The notes under the pieces: generated by a model
Seen by the model: only the letters and a program-made list of their open reading frames with translations
The model's database searches: none
Told to the model about the DNA's origin: nothing
Shown here: positions 47,652-55,879 of the stretch, piece after piece
Position numbering within the stretch: position 1 is the stretch's first letter
Layout: each line of letters starts with the position of its first letter
Made by a program: the position numbers and the translations under genes
NCBI GenBank assembly: GCA_003150225.1
Contig: QAND01000013.1
Location: 1 to 64,000 of the forward strand
Source: Bacillota bacterium
GTDB lineage: Bacteria; Bacillota; Clostridia; Christensenellales; QAND01
DNA: 64,000 bases
Reading direction: 5' to 3'

Positions 47652-50060
47652 AGCAATCTTTCCTTTCTTTTCCGCCGACTCATGTTCAGCGGTTGTATTC
47701 GTCTTTTCCGCTTCGGGCTCTTTCCCCTCGGACACCGCTTCTTGGTTCGTCTGTTGTTCCCGTCCGTGGAAGAACCGCAAACGAAGGGCGTTGGTAACCA
47801 CACAAACCGAGCTAAGACTCATGGCGGCGGAGCCAATCATGGGGCTCAAAAGCAAACCAAAGGCGGGATAGAGAACGCCTGCCGCCAGGGGAATCCCCAG
47901 GATGTTGTAGAAAAACGCCCAGAACAGGTTCATGTGGATATTGCGGACCACCGCACGGCTCAGTTCAATGGCCTCGGCTACATCCAAAAGGGAATCCTTC
48001 ATCAAAACCACATCGGCGGATTCGATGGCGATATCCGTCCCCGCGCCGATGGCGATGCCAATATCCGCCCGGGTCAGCGCAGGCGCATCGTTGATGCCAT
48101 CCCCCACCATGGCCACCCGGTGACCCCTTTCCTGAAGAGCCCGGATATTGGCTTCCTTCTCGGTAGGAAGCACGTCGGAGATCGCTTGTTCAATGCCCAA
48201 TTCCCCACGGATGGCCTCAGCGGTGATCCGGTTATCCCCCGTAAGCATCACCACGTGAAGGCCCATCTGGGAAAACCTACGGATGGCGGATCGGCTGGTT
48301 TCACGGATGGTATCCGCCACCGCAATGATGCCAGCAATTTTTCCATCCCGAGCAAACAGCAGAGGGGTCTTGCCCTCGTGCGCCAGCCGTTCCACCCGAT
48401 CCTGTACCGGGCGCCGCACCGATTCATCCGAGAGGAGTTGGTTTTCCTCTAAAAACGCCATATTGCCCGCCAGATAGGCATGGCCGTTGACCGTTGCCTG
48501 AATTCCCCGGCCTGAAGAAGCCTGGAATTCCTCCGCCTTTGGCACGGGGATGTGCTCCGCTTGAGCCCGTTCCATCACGGCTTGGGCCAGGGGATGCTCG
48601 CTTCCAGCTTCCGCAGCAGCAGCCTCCCCCAAAAACTCCAGCTCGCTTAAGGATGGATCCATCACCAATATGTCCGTTACAGAAGGATGTCCCGATGTAA
48701 TGGTGCCGGTTTTATCCAGAACGATGGTGTCCACGCTATGAAGATGCTCCAGGCTTTCCGCTGACTTGATGAGAATCCCCATCTCCGCCGCCTTTCCGGT
48801 TCCCACCATGATGGCCACAGGGGTAGCCAGCCCCAGCGCGCAGGGACAGGAGATCACCAGCACCGAAATGGCGTTGGAGAGAGCGAACTCAAAGCTCTGC
48901 CCCACCAGGAGCCAGACCGCGGCGGTGATTACGGCGATTCCAATGACGATGGGCACAAAGATGCCGCTCACCCGGTCCGCAAGCCGGGCGATGGGGGCTT
49001 TCGAGTTGCCCGCCTCGTCCACCAGACGAATGATCTGACTTAGGGTGGTATCCTCTCCCACCTTGGAAGCCTGAAACCGGAAGGTTCCGTTTTTGTTGAT
49101 GGTTGCGGAGATCACCGTATCGCCCTGCCGTTTTTCCACCGGAATGCTCTCGCCGGTGATGGCCGCCTGGTCCACATAGCCAAAGCCTTCCATCACCACA
49201 CCGTCCACGGGAATTCCCTCCCCAGGGCGGATGACCACCACATCCCCGGCTACCACCTGCTCCGCCGGAATGGTCTGCTCCACGCCGTCCCGTACCACTA
49301 CGGCGGTCTTGGGCGCCAAATCCACCAACTTCCCAAGGGCATCCGAGGTCTTGGCCTTGGACCTGGCTTCCAAATACTTTCCTACCGTCACCAGGGTCAG
49401 GATCATGGCTGCCGATTCAAAATATAGCGCATGGGCATACTGATGGACCAGCCCTAAGTCCCCATGCCCAAACCCATAGGCCATCCGGAACATGGCAAAC
49501 AGGCCATAAATCAAGGATGCTCCCGAGCCGATAGCCACCAGAGAATCCATATTAGGCGCTCGGTGAAACAGGGATTTCAACCCGTTTTGAAAGAAATGCC
49601 AGTTGATGAAGATGACCGGAATGGTAAGCACCAGCTGGGCCATGGCGTTCACCAGAGCGTTCTCCATCCCGGCTAAAAAGCCGGGCACGGGCAAGGACAT
49701 CATCTCTCCCATCGCGATATACATGAGGGGGATCAGCAGCAAAACCGAGGAAATCAAACGGCGCTTCATGCCCTCCTGCTCTTCCCGCGCGCGCTCCTTT
49801 CTATCCTGCCATTGGCCGCGAAACCCTTCCGCTTTGGCTTCTGAGGATCTCTGAGGAGATGCGCCATAGCCGATCTCCCGTACCGCTGCGGCGATGCGCC
49901 CTTCATCCATTTTATTTTCGTCGTAGGTGACCGTCATTTGGTTGGCCAATAGGCTTACATCCACCGTCTCCACACCGTCCAACTTCCCCACACATCGGGT
50001 TACATTGGCTTGACAGGCGGCACAGGTCATCCCCGTCACGTCAAATTTTTCCGTTCTCAC
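47436..50060 (-). CDS. copA: Copper-exporting P1B ATPase CopA fused to a CopZ-like domain
   Basis: An 874-residue P1B-1 ATPase that exports Cu+. An N-terminal heavy-metal domain (GMTCAACQ, residues about 1-70) is followed by eight membrane helices. The ion-binding CPC is in SCPCALGLATP, the phosphorylation site in VLDKTGTITSGHP, the HP motif in SEHPLAQAV and the hinge in GDGINDAP. After the last helix a charged linker (about 770-802) leads to a second heavy-metal domain (MKKVLVVDGMMCAHCQ) that resembles a complete CopZ chaperone. The start of that domain keeps an in-frame ATG with AAAGGA before it. The gene follows csoR after 24 bases. Confidence 0.94.
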   Translation of the reverse strand: MRTEKFDVTGMTCAACQANVTRCVGKLDGVETVDVSLLANQMTVTYDENKMDEGRIAAAVREIGYGASPQRSSEAKAEGFRGQWQDRKERAREEQEGMKRRLISSVLLLIPLMYIAMGEMMSLPVPGFLAGMENALVNAMAQLVLTIPVIFINWHFFQNGLKSLFHRAPNMDSLVAIGSGASLIYGLFAMFRMAYGFGHGDLGLVHQYAHALYFESAAMILTLVTVGKYLEARSKAKTSDALGKLVDLAPKTAVVVRDGVEQTIPAEQVVAGDVVVIRPGEGIPVDGVVMEGFGYVDQAAITGESIPVEKRQGDTVISATINKNGTFRFQASKVGEDTTLSQIIRLVDEAGNSKAPIARLADRVSGIFVPIVIGIAVITAAVWLLVGQSFEFALSNAISVLVISCPCALGLATPVAIMVGTGKAAEMGILIKSAESLEHLHSVDTIVLDKTGTITSGHPSVTDILVMDPSLSELEFLGEAAAAEAGSEHPLAQAVMERAQAEHIPVPKAEEFQASSGRGIQATVNGHAYLAGNMAFLEENQLLSDESVRRPVQDRVERLAHEGKTPLLFARDGKIAGIIAVADTIRETSRSAIRRFSQMGLHVVMLTGDNRITAEAIRGELGIEQAISDVLPTEKEANIRALQERGHRVAMVGDGINDAPALTRADIGIAIGAGTDIAIESADVVLMKDSLLDVAEAIELSRAVVRNIHMNLFWAFFYNILGIPLAAGVLYPAFGLLLSPMIGSAAMSLSSVCVVTNALRLRFFHGREQQTNQEAVSEGKEPEAEKTNTTAEHESAEKKGKIAMKKVLVVDGMMCAHCQAHVQKALAAVDGVQEATVDLEKKQAMVILLKDVPDQVLMDAVTEAGYTPVSCALA

Positions 50061-50084
50061 AGTCTCTCCGCTTCCCTTCTGTCC

Positions 50085-50420
50085 TTACTTCAACTTTTTG
50101 ATGAGTTCCATGGCCTCATCCACCACATCTACGTTCCCTTTTTGGATCTCCTCCACTACACAGGTTGTAAGATGATCCTGCAAAAGCAGGTACCCAAAGG
50201 ACTGGAGGGCGCTTTCCACCGCCGCCACCTGCATGAGGATATCCCCACAATAGCGGTTATCCTCCAACATATTGGCGATACCTCCCAGCTGCCCCATCAT
50301 ACGTTTTAATCTATTCTGCAGTTGGCGCAGTTCCTTTTCCCCGCGAGGGGTGGCCTTGTGCCGGTGTACACATTCTGTACTTTTGAAATTTCCACAATCC
50401 AAGCTATTTTGATGCTCCAT
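50085..50420 (-). CDS. csoR: CsoR-family copper-sensing repressor
   Basis: A 111-residue helical repressor. The Cu+ ligands C58, H83 and C87 stand in RYCGDI and QDHLTTC. The helix LQNRLKRMMGQLGGI is the family DNA-contact region. The N-terminus adds a Cys/His-rich stretch (DCGNFKSTECVHRHK), longer than in standard CsoR. The start at 50420 is set by GGGAGGG. Two boxes resembling the B. subtilis copZA operator lie in its promoter. Copper binding should release the DNA and switch on csoR-copA. Confidence 0.92.
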   Translation of the reverse strand: MEHQNSLDCGNFKSTECVHRHKATPRGEKELRQLQNRLKRMMGQLGGIANMLEDNRYCGDILMQVAAVESALQSFGYLLLQDHLTTCVVEEIQKGNVDVVDEAMELIKKLK

Positions 50421-50435
50421 ATCGTCCCTCCCATA

Positions 50436-50452
50436 ATACCCCCATAGGGTAT
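50436..50452. promoter_or_regulatory. CsoR box 2 (downstream)
   Basis: ATACCCCCATAGGGTAT, reading ATACCCTATGGGGGTAT on the minus strand, with perfect ATACCC/GGGTAT arms. It lies downstream of the expected start point. Confidence 0.75.
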
Positions 50453-50463
50453 CTTTCAACGAT

Positions 50464-50492
50464 AGTATAATACCCCCTACCAGTATTTTCAA
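50464..50492 (-). promoter_or_regulatory. csoR-copA promoter with CsoR box 1 as spacer
   Basis: On the minus strand TTGAAA (50487-50492) and TATACT (50464-50469) are separated by exactly 17 bases, ATACTGGTAGGGGGTAT (50470-50486), itself a CsoR-like box. Repressor and RNA polymerase would compete directly. Confidence 0.75.
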
Positions 50493-50510
50493 CCCTCATT
50501 TTTTTATGCA

Positions 50511-50546
50511 TAAAGAAAACGGGATGGCATACCACAGGCCATCCCG
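50511..50546 (-). terminator. Terminator of the DUF3793-flavodoxin operon
   Basis: CGGGATGGC/GCCATCCCG stem followed on the minus strand by TTTTCTTT. Confidence 0.85.
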
Positions 50547-50621
50547 CCTTCTTCCTTCCGCCCCCGCAAGGGGATGAAGTTGGAGGGGTTCATGCACACA
50601 ATCAATGTGAAATGGACAAAG

Positions 50622-51047
50622 TTATTCCGCCAGGGCTTCCCCCATGGCATGGCAGGCAGCCTCCCCAGATATATCCGGTGCGCCATTACAGATTACACTG
50701 TCGCAAACAAGCTGAGCCCCCAGGCGTTGGCAGACGGCCTCCCAAGAACGCATCCATTCGCCATCGCCCCAGCCATAGGATCCGAACAATGCAATTCGCT
50801 TCCCGCCCAGTTTGGGTTCACAGCCAGCAAACATGGGCGCAAAAACATCCTCCTCCAGCTGCTCCACCCCCATGGAGGGACAGCCAAAAGCCACCGCATC
50901 GAAAGAATCCATCCGGTCAGTGCCGAACTCCGACGCTGGAAGCAGTTCCACCAAAGCGCCAGCTTCCTGCGCGCCAGCCGCCACGGCGTTGGCCATGGCC
51001 TCTGTATTTCCAGTTCCGCTCCAATATACCACCGCGATTTTACTCAT
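50622..51047 (-). CDS. Flavodoxin
   Basis: A 141-residue short-chain flavodoxin, an FMN electron carrier that can replace ferredoxin when iron is scarce. The phosphate loop is SGTGNTEAMA at residues 10-19. The second FMN loop contains FGCPSMG and the third GSYGWGDGEWM, as in clostridial flavodoxins. It is 34 bases downstream of the DUF3793 gene in one operon. The predicted operon promoter carries palindromes of the type bound by iron-dependent repressors, fitting an iron-starvation role. Confidence 0.95.
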   Translation of the reverse strand: MSKIAVVYWSGTGNTEAMANAVAAGAQEAGALVELLPASEFGTDRMDSFDAVAFGCPSMGVEQLEEDVFAPMFAGCEPKLGGKRIALFGSYGWGDGEWMRSWEAVCQRLGAQLVCDSVICNGAPDISGEAACHAMGEALAE

Positions 51048-51081
51048 AGTTGCTTACCCCCAATCTAAAATATTTTAAAAC

Positions 51082-51636
51082 TCAAGCAGCCACCGTCAAC
51101 TGCCAAATCGATTTTCCTTGGGCCCACAGCTTTCCATAGATCTCCCGGCATTGATCAAACCGTGCAAAAAGCTCCCTGGCCTTATGCTCGTCACAATACA
51201 CCTTCCAGCAGCCGGCACACTTACAGTTCTTACCCTCATTTTGAATAAATCCAACAACATCACCCAGAGGATACCCAAGAAAAAGTCCAATTTCATGGGG
51301 GAAAGCGCTCCCAATCTCCAGCCGCTGCATCAGACGCTCTAGAGCTGCCGGCACATCCAGACTCAAATACCCATATTCCCTTAAGAACTGGGCTACGCCG
51401 GGTTTCTGCAGATCTCTTTTAAGATGGGAGGTGCGGTATAGATAGACCAACACCCCTTCTGGTCTCCGCCGCAGCGCCATCAGAACAAGCCCCTTTTCCC
51501 GCAGCCGTGCGTTCCAAGTATGAATCTGCCGATCCAGTTCCCCCTCTACAGTCTCCTTGAGACAAATCAAGCTGCCCGCCTTCAGCGACGCTAGAGTAGG
51601 CGCACAGTGCTCAATCAAATATCGTTCCAGCTGCAT
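51082..51636 (-). CDS. DUF3793 family protein
   Basis: A 184-residue soluble protein of the DUF3793 family, often found beside flavodoxin genes in Clostridia. Recognisable stretches are LIEHCAPTLASLKAGSLICL at the start, HEIGLFLGYPLGDVVGFI in the middle, and a cysteine-containing segment CKCAGCWKVYCD. The cysteines could bind metal or a cluster. The start at 51636 follows GGAGAGAGG. It leads the operon with flavodoxin. The function is unknown; the context points to iron limitation or haem/iron handling. Confidence 0.88.
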   Translation of the reverse strand: MQLERYLIEHCAPTLASLKAGSLICLKETVEGELDRQIHTWNARLREKGLVLMALRRRPEGVLVYLYRTSHLKRDLQKPGVAQFLREYGYLSLDVPAALERLMQRLEIGSAFPHEIGLFLGYPLGDVVGFIQNEGKNCKCAGCWKVYCDEHKARELFARFDQCREIYGKLWAQGKSIWQLTVAA

Positions 51637-51769
51637 GGTCCTCTCTCCAGTGCAATAAAATTCCGGCAATCCGGTACTCCTTTTATTGACACCAGCGGTA
51701 CCCCTTAAACCCCTTGAGGTCCATCCAATACAGACCATACCCGATATCCTCCATTTCACCCGCCCGTAT

Positions 51770-51785
51770 GTTAGCATACACTAAC
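51770..51785. promoter_or_regulatory. Palindrome copy A, GTTAG-N6-CTAAC
   Basis: GTTAGCATACACTAAC, in the leader of the DUF3793-flavodoxin operon, about 60 bases after the predicted start point. It shares its core with copies B and C. Confidence 0.7.
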
Positions 51786-51795
51786 TTATGGGCGG

Positions 51796-51819
51796 TAAAA
51801 AACGCGGCTCAACTGCCGC
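51796..51819 (-). terminator. Possible attenuator in the DUF3793 leader
   Basis: On the minus strand GCGGC-AGTTGA-GCCGC is followed by GTTTTTT. It is a short stem in the leader, so it may act as a weak attenuator or be chance. Confidence 0.35.
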
Positions 51820-51824
51820 TCCTT

Positions 51825-51844
51825 TAGTTAGCATATGCTAACTA
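51825..51844. promoter_or_regulatory. Palindrome copy B, perfect 20-base operator
   Basis: TAGTTAGCATATGCTAACTA is perfectly symmetric and lies at about +1 to +20 of the DUF3793-flavodoxin promoter. Confidence 0.85.
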
Positions 51845-51849
51845 CTTTG

Positions 51850-51878
51850 ATTTTACTCAATCCTTTGAGAAAGGTCAA
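51850..51878 (-). promoter_or_regulatory. Promoter of the DUF3793-flavodoxin operon
   Basis: On the minus strand TTGACC (51873-51878) and TAAAAT (51850-51855) with 17 bases between, directly before palindrome B. Confidence 0.75.
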
Positions 51879-51940
51879 GCTTTTTTTGCACGGAAGCGCT
51901 TGCTTTTTGAAACGCCATAGGGTAAGGTGGATACACCGAT

Positions 51941-51958
51941 GGTTAGCTTTTGCTAACC
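51941..51958. promoter_or_regulatory. Palindrome copy C before the AstE/AspA-like gene
   Basis: GGTTAGCTTTTGCTAACC is a perfect inverted repeat, 45 bases before the start codon at 52003 and with the same core as copies A and B. Confidence 0.8.
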
Positions 51959-52002
51959 TCTTGCGGCAGTTTCCACTGGAACTCGATTTGGAGGTGTGGC
52001 AT

Positions 52003-52944
52003 ATGGACATAAAAAATTCCCCGTATCCGGAAGGGCGAACCGCCTTTTCCATTCCTGTTCTCGGAGAGAAACCCATCAACGCCGTGCTTTTGGCGGGAAA
52101 ACGCCCGGGAAAAACCCTTGTGGTGACCGCCGGCGTACATGGCAACGAGTATGTGGGAATCCAAGCGGTGCGGGAGCTGATACGCGAGATTCAACCCCTG
52201 GAACTTTCCGGACGACTGTTGCTCGTTCCCCTAGTCAATGAGTCGGGCTTCTATCAAGGTACCCATTTGATCCCCGCCGACGGGAAAAACCTCAATCGGT
52301 GCTTCCCAGGATCCACGCGGGGAAGCACCGCGCTGCGAATGGCCCACGCCCTTGAAAGCGCTCTGTACAATCAAGCGGATTTTCTTGTAGATCTCCATGG
52401 GGGTGGAGCCAGCGAGTCCATGACTCCCCTGGCCTTTTTCCCCGTTGGCGCCGGAGCGGAAATGACACGCATCACCCGGGCTGCCGGCAACGCTCTCACC
52501 GTGGACTTTCTGGTGCAATCCTATGCGGATAACGGGCTCTATAGCTATGCCAATCGGTGTCAAATCCCATCGCTGCTTCTGGAGCGGGGAGGTGGTGCCG
52601 CTTGGGACGACGCACAGGTTCATGCCTGTAAACAAAATATTTACGAACTCATGGACCATCTAGGCATTCTTTCCTGCAAAAAGACGCTCTCTCCGCCCCA
52701 GGAGATCCAGGAAGCCCGGTATGAGGAAGCGGCGGAGGCGGGTTTCTGGTATTGCAGAAAGAAACCTGGGGAGCCCATTTACAAAGGAGAGGTTTTGGGC
52801 AATTTGCTGAACAGCCAAGGGGAGCTACTCCAGCAATGCATAGCGGCATACGATGGCGTGGTTCTCTACCTCACCCACGCTTTAGGGGTAAAAAAGGGCG
52901 GGCCTTTGATTGCCTACGGCAAGCGGGTATCGAATACCCCGTAA
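52003..52944 (+). CDS. AstE/AspA-like deacylase (M14-type zinc hydrolase)
   Basis: A 313-residue zinc hydrolase of the succinylglutamate desuccinylase/aspartoacylase family. Zinc ligands are visible as H and E in GVHGNEYVG and H in VDLHGGG. The substrate-binding NLNRCFPG and the catalytic Glu in LLLERGGG are also present. A C-terminal beta domain (about 230-313) is typical. The start at 52003 follows GAGGTG; a longer frame lacks a binding site and would run through palindrome C. Family members release an acyl group or amino acid from an amide. The shared operator suggests co-regulation with flavodoxin; the substrate is unknown. Confidence 0.87.
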   Translation: MDIKNSPYPEGRTAFSIPVLGEKPINAVLLAGKRPGKTLVVTAGVHGNEYVGIQAVRELIREIQPLELSGRLLLVPLVNESGFYQGTHLIPADGKNLNRCFPGSTRGSTALRMAHALESALYNQADFLVDLHGGGASESMTPLAFFPVGAGAEMTRITRAAGNALTVDFLVQSYADNGLYSYANRCQIPSLLLERGGGAAWDDAQVHACKQNIYELMDHLGILSCKKTLSPPQEIQEARYEEAAEAGFWYCRKKPGEPIYKGEVLGNLLNSQGELLQQCIAAYDGVVLYLTHALGVKKGGPLIAYGKRVSNTP

Positions 52945-52977
52945 AAAAGCCCTGCCAATGGCAGGGCTTTTTTACGG
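52939..52977. terminator. Bidirectional terminator between the deacylase gene and murF
   Basis: CCGTAAAAAAGCCCTGCC pairs perfectly with its partner around AAT. It contains the deacylase stop codon. Confidence 0.93.
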
Positions 52978-52993
52978 AAATCAACGTAGTCGC

Positions 52994-54364
52994 TCAGTGG
53001 GTTTGTGTCTCATGCCACCCATATAAATTCTGCAGCTTTTGGACAATCTCCTCCATCTCCAAACCGCGGGAGCCTTTTATCAGAACGGCGTCGCCGGGCT
53101 GCAACAGACCGGGAAGCTGTGCCCATAGCTCCGCTTTCCCCTCATAGTGACGTCCCTTGGCGGTCTGGGCCATCCCCTGGGTGAGCCCGCCTACGCACAG
53201 GATCAAATCAATCCCCTTCTCCCGGGCATAGGCTCCCACCTCCCGGTGATACCGCTCCGTATCCTCTCCCAGTTCGTACATATCCCCCAGGATAGCTACC
53301 TTTCGGCCGGTGTGATACCCCAGAACATCCAGAGCCGCCCGCATAGAGCTAGGGCTGGCGTTATAGGCATCATTGATGAGCATGATCTCTCCCAGGTCCT
53401 GGATATTCATCCGGCCCCAAATGGGACGATATTCAGCAATACCCGTCCGAATGGCATCCGGCGCCATCCCATAGGCCAAGCTCACGGCCAGGGCTCCCAA
53501 GGCGGGGTAGACCATGTGGTCGCCAGGGACAGGAACCGTTATCTCACAAGTTCCGCCATCCCAAACAGCGGTAAACGCCATTCCCGATAGGCCCAAGGAG
53601 CGAATCTGGGTGGCGCGAACATCGTTGTGCTTCTCTAGGCCAAAAGTGATCACGTCCTCCCGGCTTCTCTTCAGACCCAGGAGCAAATCGTCATCCCCGT
53701 TGACAAAAACATGGCCCCCCGGACGCATATGGGATAGCATCTCGGTTTTAGCCTGAAAGACCCCTTGCCGAGAACCCAGAAATTCCAAGTGCACATTGCC
53801 GATGTTGATAAACAGACAGTCATCCGGTTGTCCCAGCCGGGCCAGCCGGTCAATCTCTCCAAAGCTGCTGGTTCCCATCTCAAGGATGGCCAATTGGTGC
53901 TCCGGCCCCAATTCAAACAAGGTTAGGGGCAAGCCTACCTGGGAGTTGAGATTCCCCTGGGACTTGAATACACAGAACTCTTGGGACAGCGCGCTGAACA
54001 GCATTTCCTTCATGGTGGTCTTCCCCACCGAACCTGTGATGCCGATCACACGTGGAGAAAACTGTCCTTTATACCATGCCGCCAAACGCTGTAACGCCAT
54101 TAGAGTGGAATCCACTAGGATATACGGCTTATCGCAATCCAGTGTACGCTGGCTGAAGACGCAGGCTGCTCCCGCTTGAAAGGCAGCGGGGATGAAGTCA
54201 TGCGCATCCACCCGCTCTCCTATAATAGGAACAAACAGGGTACCGGGCGAAACCATCCGGCTATCGGCCACAACCTTCGAAATGGTTGAAAGAAGAAGCC
54301 GCTCCTCTCCGCAATAGCGGCCACCGGTGGCGGAGACCACCTCTTGAATTGTCAAAGGTCTCAT
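52994..54364 (-). CDS. murF: UDP-N-acetylmuramoyl-tripeptide--D-alanyl-D-alanine ligase
   Basis: A 456-residue MurF that adds D-Ala-D-Ala to the UDP-MurNAc-tripeptide in the cytoplasm. The ATP-binding loop is GITGSVGKTTMKEM near residue 108. Mur-ligase features follow (EMGTSSFGEIDRLA, NIGNVHLEFLGS, INDAYNASPSSM, and DMYELGEDTERYHREVG). It lies four bases downstream of ddl, which supplies its dipeptide substrate, so the two are coupled. Length and motifs are normal. A strong terminator follows. Confidence 0.95.
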   Translation of the reverse strand: MRPLTIQEVVSATGGRYCGEERLLLSTISKVVADSRMVSPGTLFVPIIGERVDAHDFIPAAFQAGAACVFSQRTLDCDKPYILVDSTLMALQRLAAWYKGQFSPRVIGITGSVGKTTMKEMLFSALSQEFCVFKSQGNLNSQVGLPLTLFELGPEHQLAILEMGTSSFGEIDRLARLGQPDDCLFINIGNVHLEFLGSRQGVFQAKTEMLSHMRPGGHVFVNGDDDLLLGLKRSREDVITFGLEKHNDVRATQIRSLGLSGMAFTAVWDGGTCEITVPVPGDHMVYPALGALAVSLAYGMAPDAIRTGIAEYRPIWGRMNIQDLGEIMLINDAYNASPSSMRAALDVLGYHTGRKVAILGDMYELGEDTERYHREVGAYAREKGIDLILCVGGLTQGMAQTAKGRHYEGKAELWAQLPGLLQPGDAVLIKGSRGLEMEEIVQKLQNLYGWHETQTH

Positions 54365-54368
54365 GGTA

Positions 54369-55406
54369 TCACCTATACTTTTCCAGAGACAGAGAGATTA
54401 CCCTGTCGCACAATTCTTCATAGCTGATGCCTGCCGCCGACGCCATCTGGGGAAGCAAACTGGTGGGAGTCATGCCCGGCAGCGTATTGCCCTCTAAGCA
54501 ATGGAATTTGCCGGTTTGAGCATCCAGCATAAAGTCCATCCGCGCGTATACTGAAAGGCGCAGCAAGCGAAAAATCCTTTCAGCTTCCCGCTGCATGGCG
54601 CGGGTGGTGTCCTCATCCAGCTCTGCGGGACAGATCTCCAGCGTGCGTCCCGCTTGATATTTATTAGCGTAATCGTAAAACCCTTCCTTGGGAATGATCT
54701 CAATGATAGGCAGAGCCTCTCCATCCAGAACGCCCACGGAAAACTCCCGTCCTTGGATGTACTGCTCGACCATAATCTCATCCTCATAGCGAAACGCTTC
54801 CCTTAAGGCCGCATCATATTCCGCCTCGTTCCGTGCAATGGATACCCCGATGGAAGACCCGCCACTGCAGGGTTTTACCACACAGGGAAAGCCCACCGTA
54901 TTTGTCAAAGCCTCCCCCGGCCGTACCATTTGCCAGGCCGGCGTCAAGCTTCCTGCGCCAAGTAGAATATCCTTGGAAATCCATTTATGCATGGCCAAGG
55001 CGCTACCCAGATATCCGCTGCCGGTATAGCGCACCCCCGCCACATCAAACAGGGCCTGAAGCTTGCCGTTCTCCCCGCTTTCCCCGTGAAGGCCCATGTA
55101 TACCATATCCGCCGCTTTACAGATCTCTATGACGTTGGGGCCCACCTCTCCCAGAAGCGCATCTCCTCGCTTTGCACGGATGGCTTCGATATCCGGCGCG
55201 GTCTCAGGAACGCTAACAGCAGCGTCCTCCAGCACATCGCTGAACGCTGAATCCACCGGATCGGGCAGGGCTTCCAGCCCAAAAAAGAGGTCTACCAAAA
55301 CCGTTTTATGGCCCGCACGGCGCAGCGCCTGGGAGATCTTCACCCCCGAAGACAGAGAGACGTCCCGTTCCATGCTGATCCCGCCAGCCAATACCACAAT
55401 ATTCAT
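54369..55406 (-). CDS. ddl: D-alanine--D-alanine ligase
   Basis: A 345-residue ATP-grasp ligase that forms D-Ala-D-Ala. The N-terminal part shows AGGISMERDVSLSSG and MGLHGESGENG. The ATP-grasp core has PCVVKPCSGGSSIGVS. The omega-loop reads EGFYDYANKYQ, whose tyrosine matches D-Ala:D-Ala enzymes rather than the D-Lac or D-Ser types. The C-terminal LEGNTLPGMTPTSLLPQ is standard. It is the first gene of the ddl-murF operon. A TATAAT on the minus strand (55534-55539) lies upstream, but its -35 is weak. In the 382-base stretch 55407-55788 I see only that, the tRNA-Ser terminator and A/T-rich sequence. Confidence 0.94.
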   Translation of the reverse strand: MNIVVLAGGISMERDVSLSSGVKISQALRRAGHKTVLVDLFFGLEALPDPVDSAFSDVLEDAAVSVPETAPDIEAIRAKRGDALLGEVGPNVIEICKAADMVYMGLHGESGENGKLQALFDVAGVRYTGSGYLGSALAMHKWISKDILLGAGSLTPAWQMVRPGEALTNTVGFPCVVKPCSGGSSIGVSIARNEAEYDAALREAFRYEDEIMVEQYIQGREFSVGVLDGEALPIIEIIPKEGFYDYANKYQAGRTLEICPAELDEDTTRAMQREAERIFRLLRLSVYARMDFMLDAQTGKFHCLEGNTLPGMTPTSLLPQMASAAGISYEELCDRVISLSLEKYR

Positions 55407-55738
55407 GCTTCAATACCCCACAATTCATCGCTTTTCGTCCAATCTATCACGCGCTTCGAAAAACTGGCTCCTCTATTCCCCAAGCGCCAATCATATCGCA
55501 AGTTAGAAGGACGCAAATGAAACACTTGCTCCCATTATATCATTTTTTATGCGGCATCATAGAAAAAAATCCGCCAAAGCATCGCGGAATGCGTATTTGT
55601 TTAAAAAAGATCCGGACCATGATAGCTTGTAACACAGGCTTTTCACCACATGTTTCCATTCATCCCTCTTCTACTGTGTAGTTCAATATACAAAAACTCA
55701 CAGTATTGTACAAGAATTTGCATGTCTAAAAGCATAGC

Positions 55739-55784
55739 AAAGCCCGCTTGATTACTGGATTTTCCAGCATTCAAGCGGGCTTGT
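55739..55784 (-). terminator. Hairpin after tRNA-Ser
   Basis: AAGCCCGCTTGA pairs with TCAAGCGGGCTT (55771-55782), with an inner CTGGA/TCCAG stem. The following minus-strand T-tract is weak and broken. Confidence 0.6.
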
Positions 55785-55788
55785 TCTT

Positions 55789-55879
55789 TGGCGGAGAGTT
55801 AGGGATTTGAACCCTAGATACCCTTCACGGGTATACACGATTTCCAGTCGTGCGCCTTCGACCACTCAGCCAACTCTCC
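55789..55879 (-). tRNA. tRNA-Ser (anticodon GGA)
   Basis: Minus strand: the acceptor stem GGAGAGT pairs with ACTCTCC, followed by G and an encoded CCA. The anticodon stem CACGA/TCGTG encloses CTGGAAA, giving GGA. The long variable arm (TATACCC...GGGTATC) and GGTTCAAATCC T-arm are those of a class II serine tRNA. Confidence 0.96.

Noticed and set aside
54369-55406. VanG-type D-Ala-D-Ser or D-Ala-D-Lac resistance ligase
   Set aside because: The omega-loop FYDYANKYQ carries the tyrosine typical of ordinary D-Ala-D-Ala ligase, and no vanT, vanXY or vanRS genes are near.
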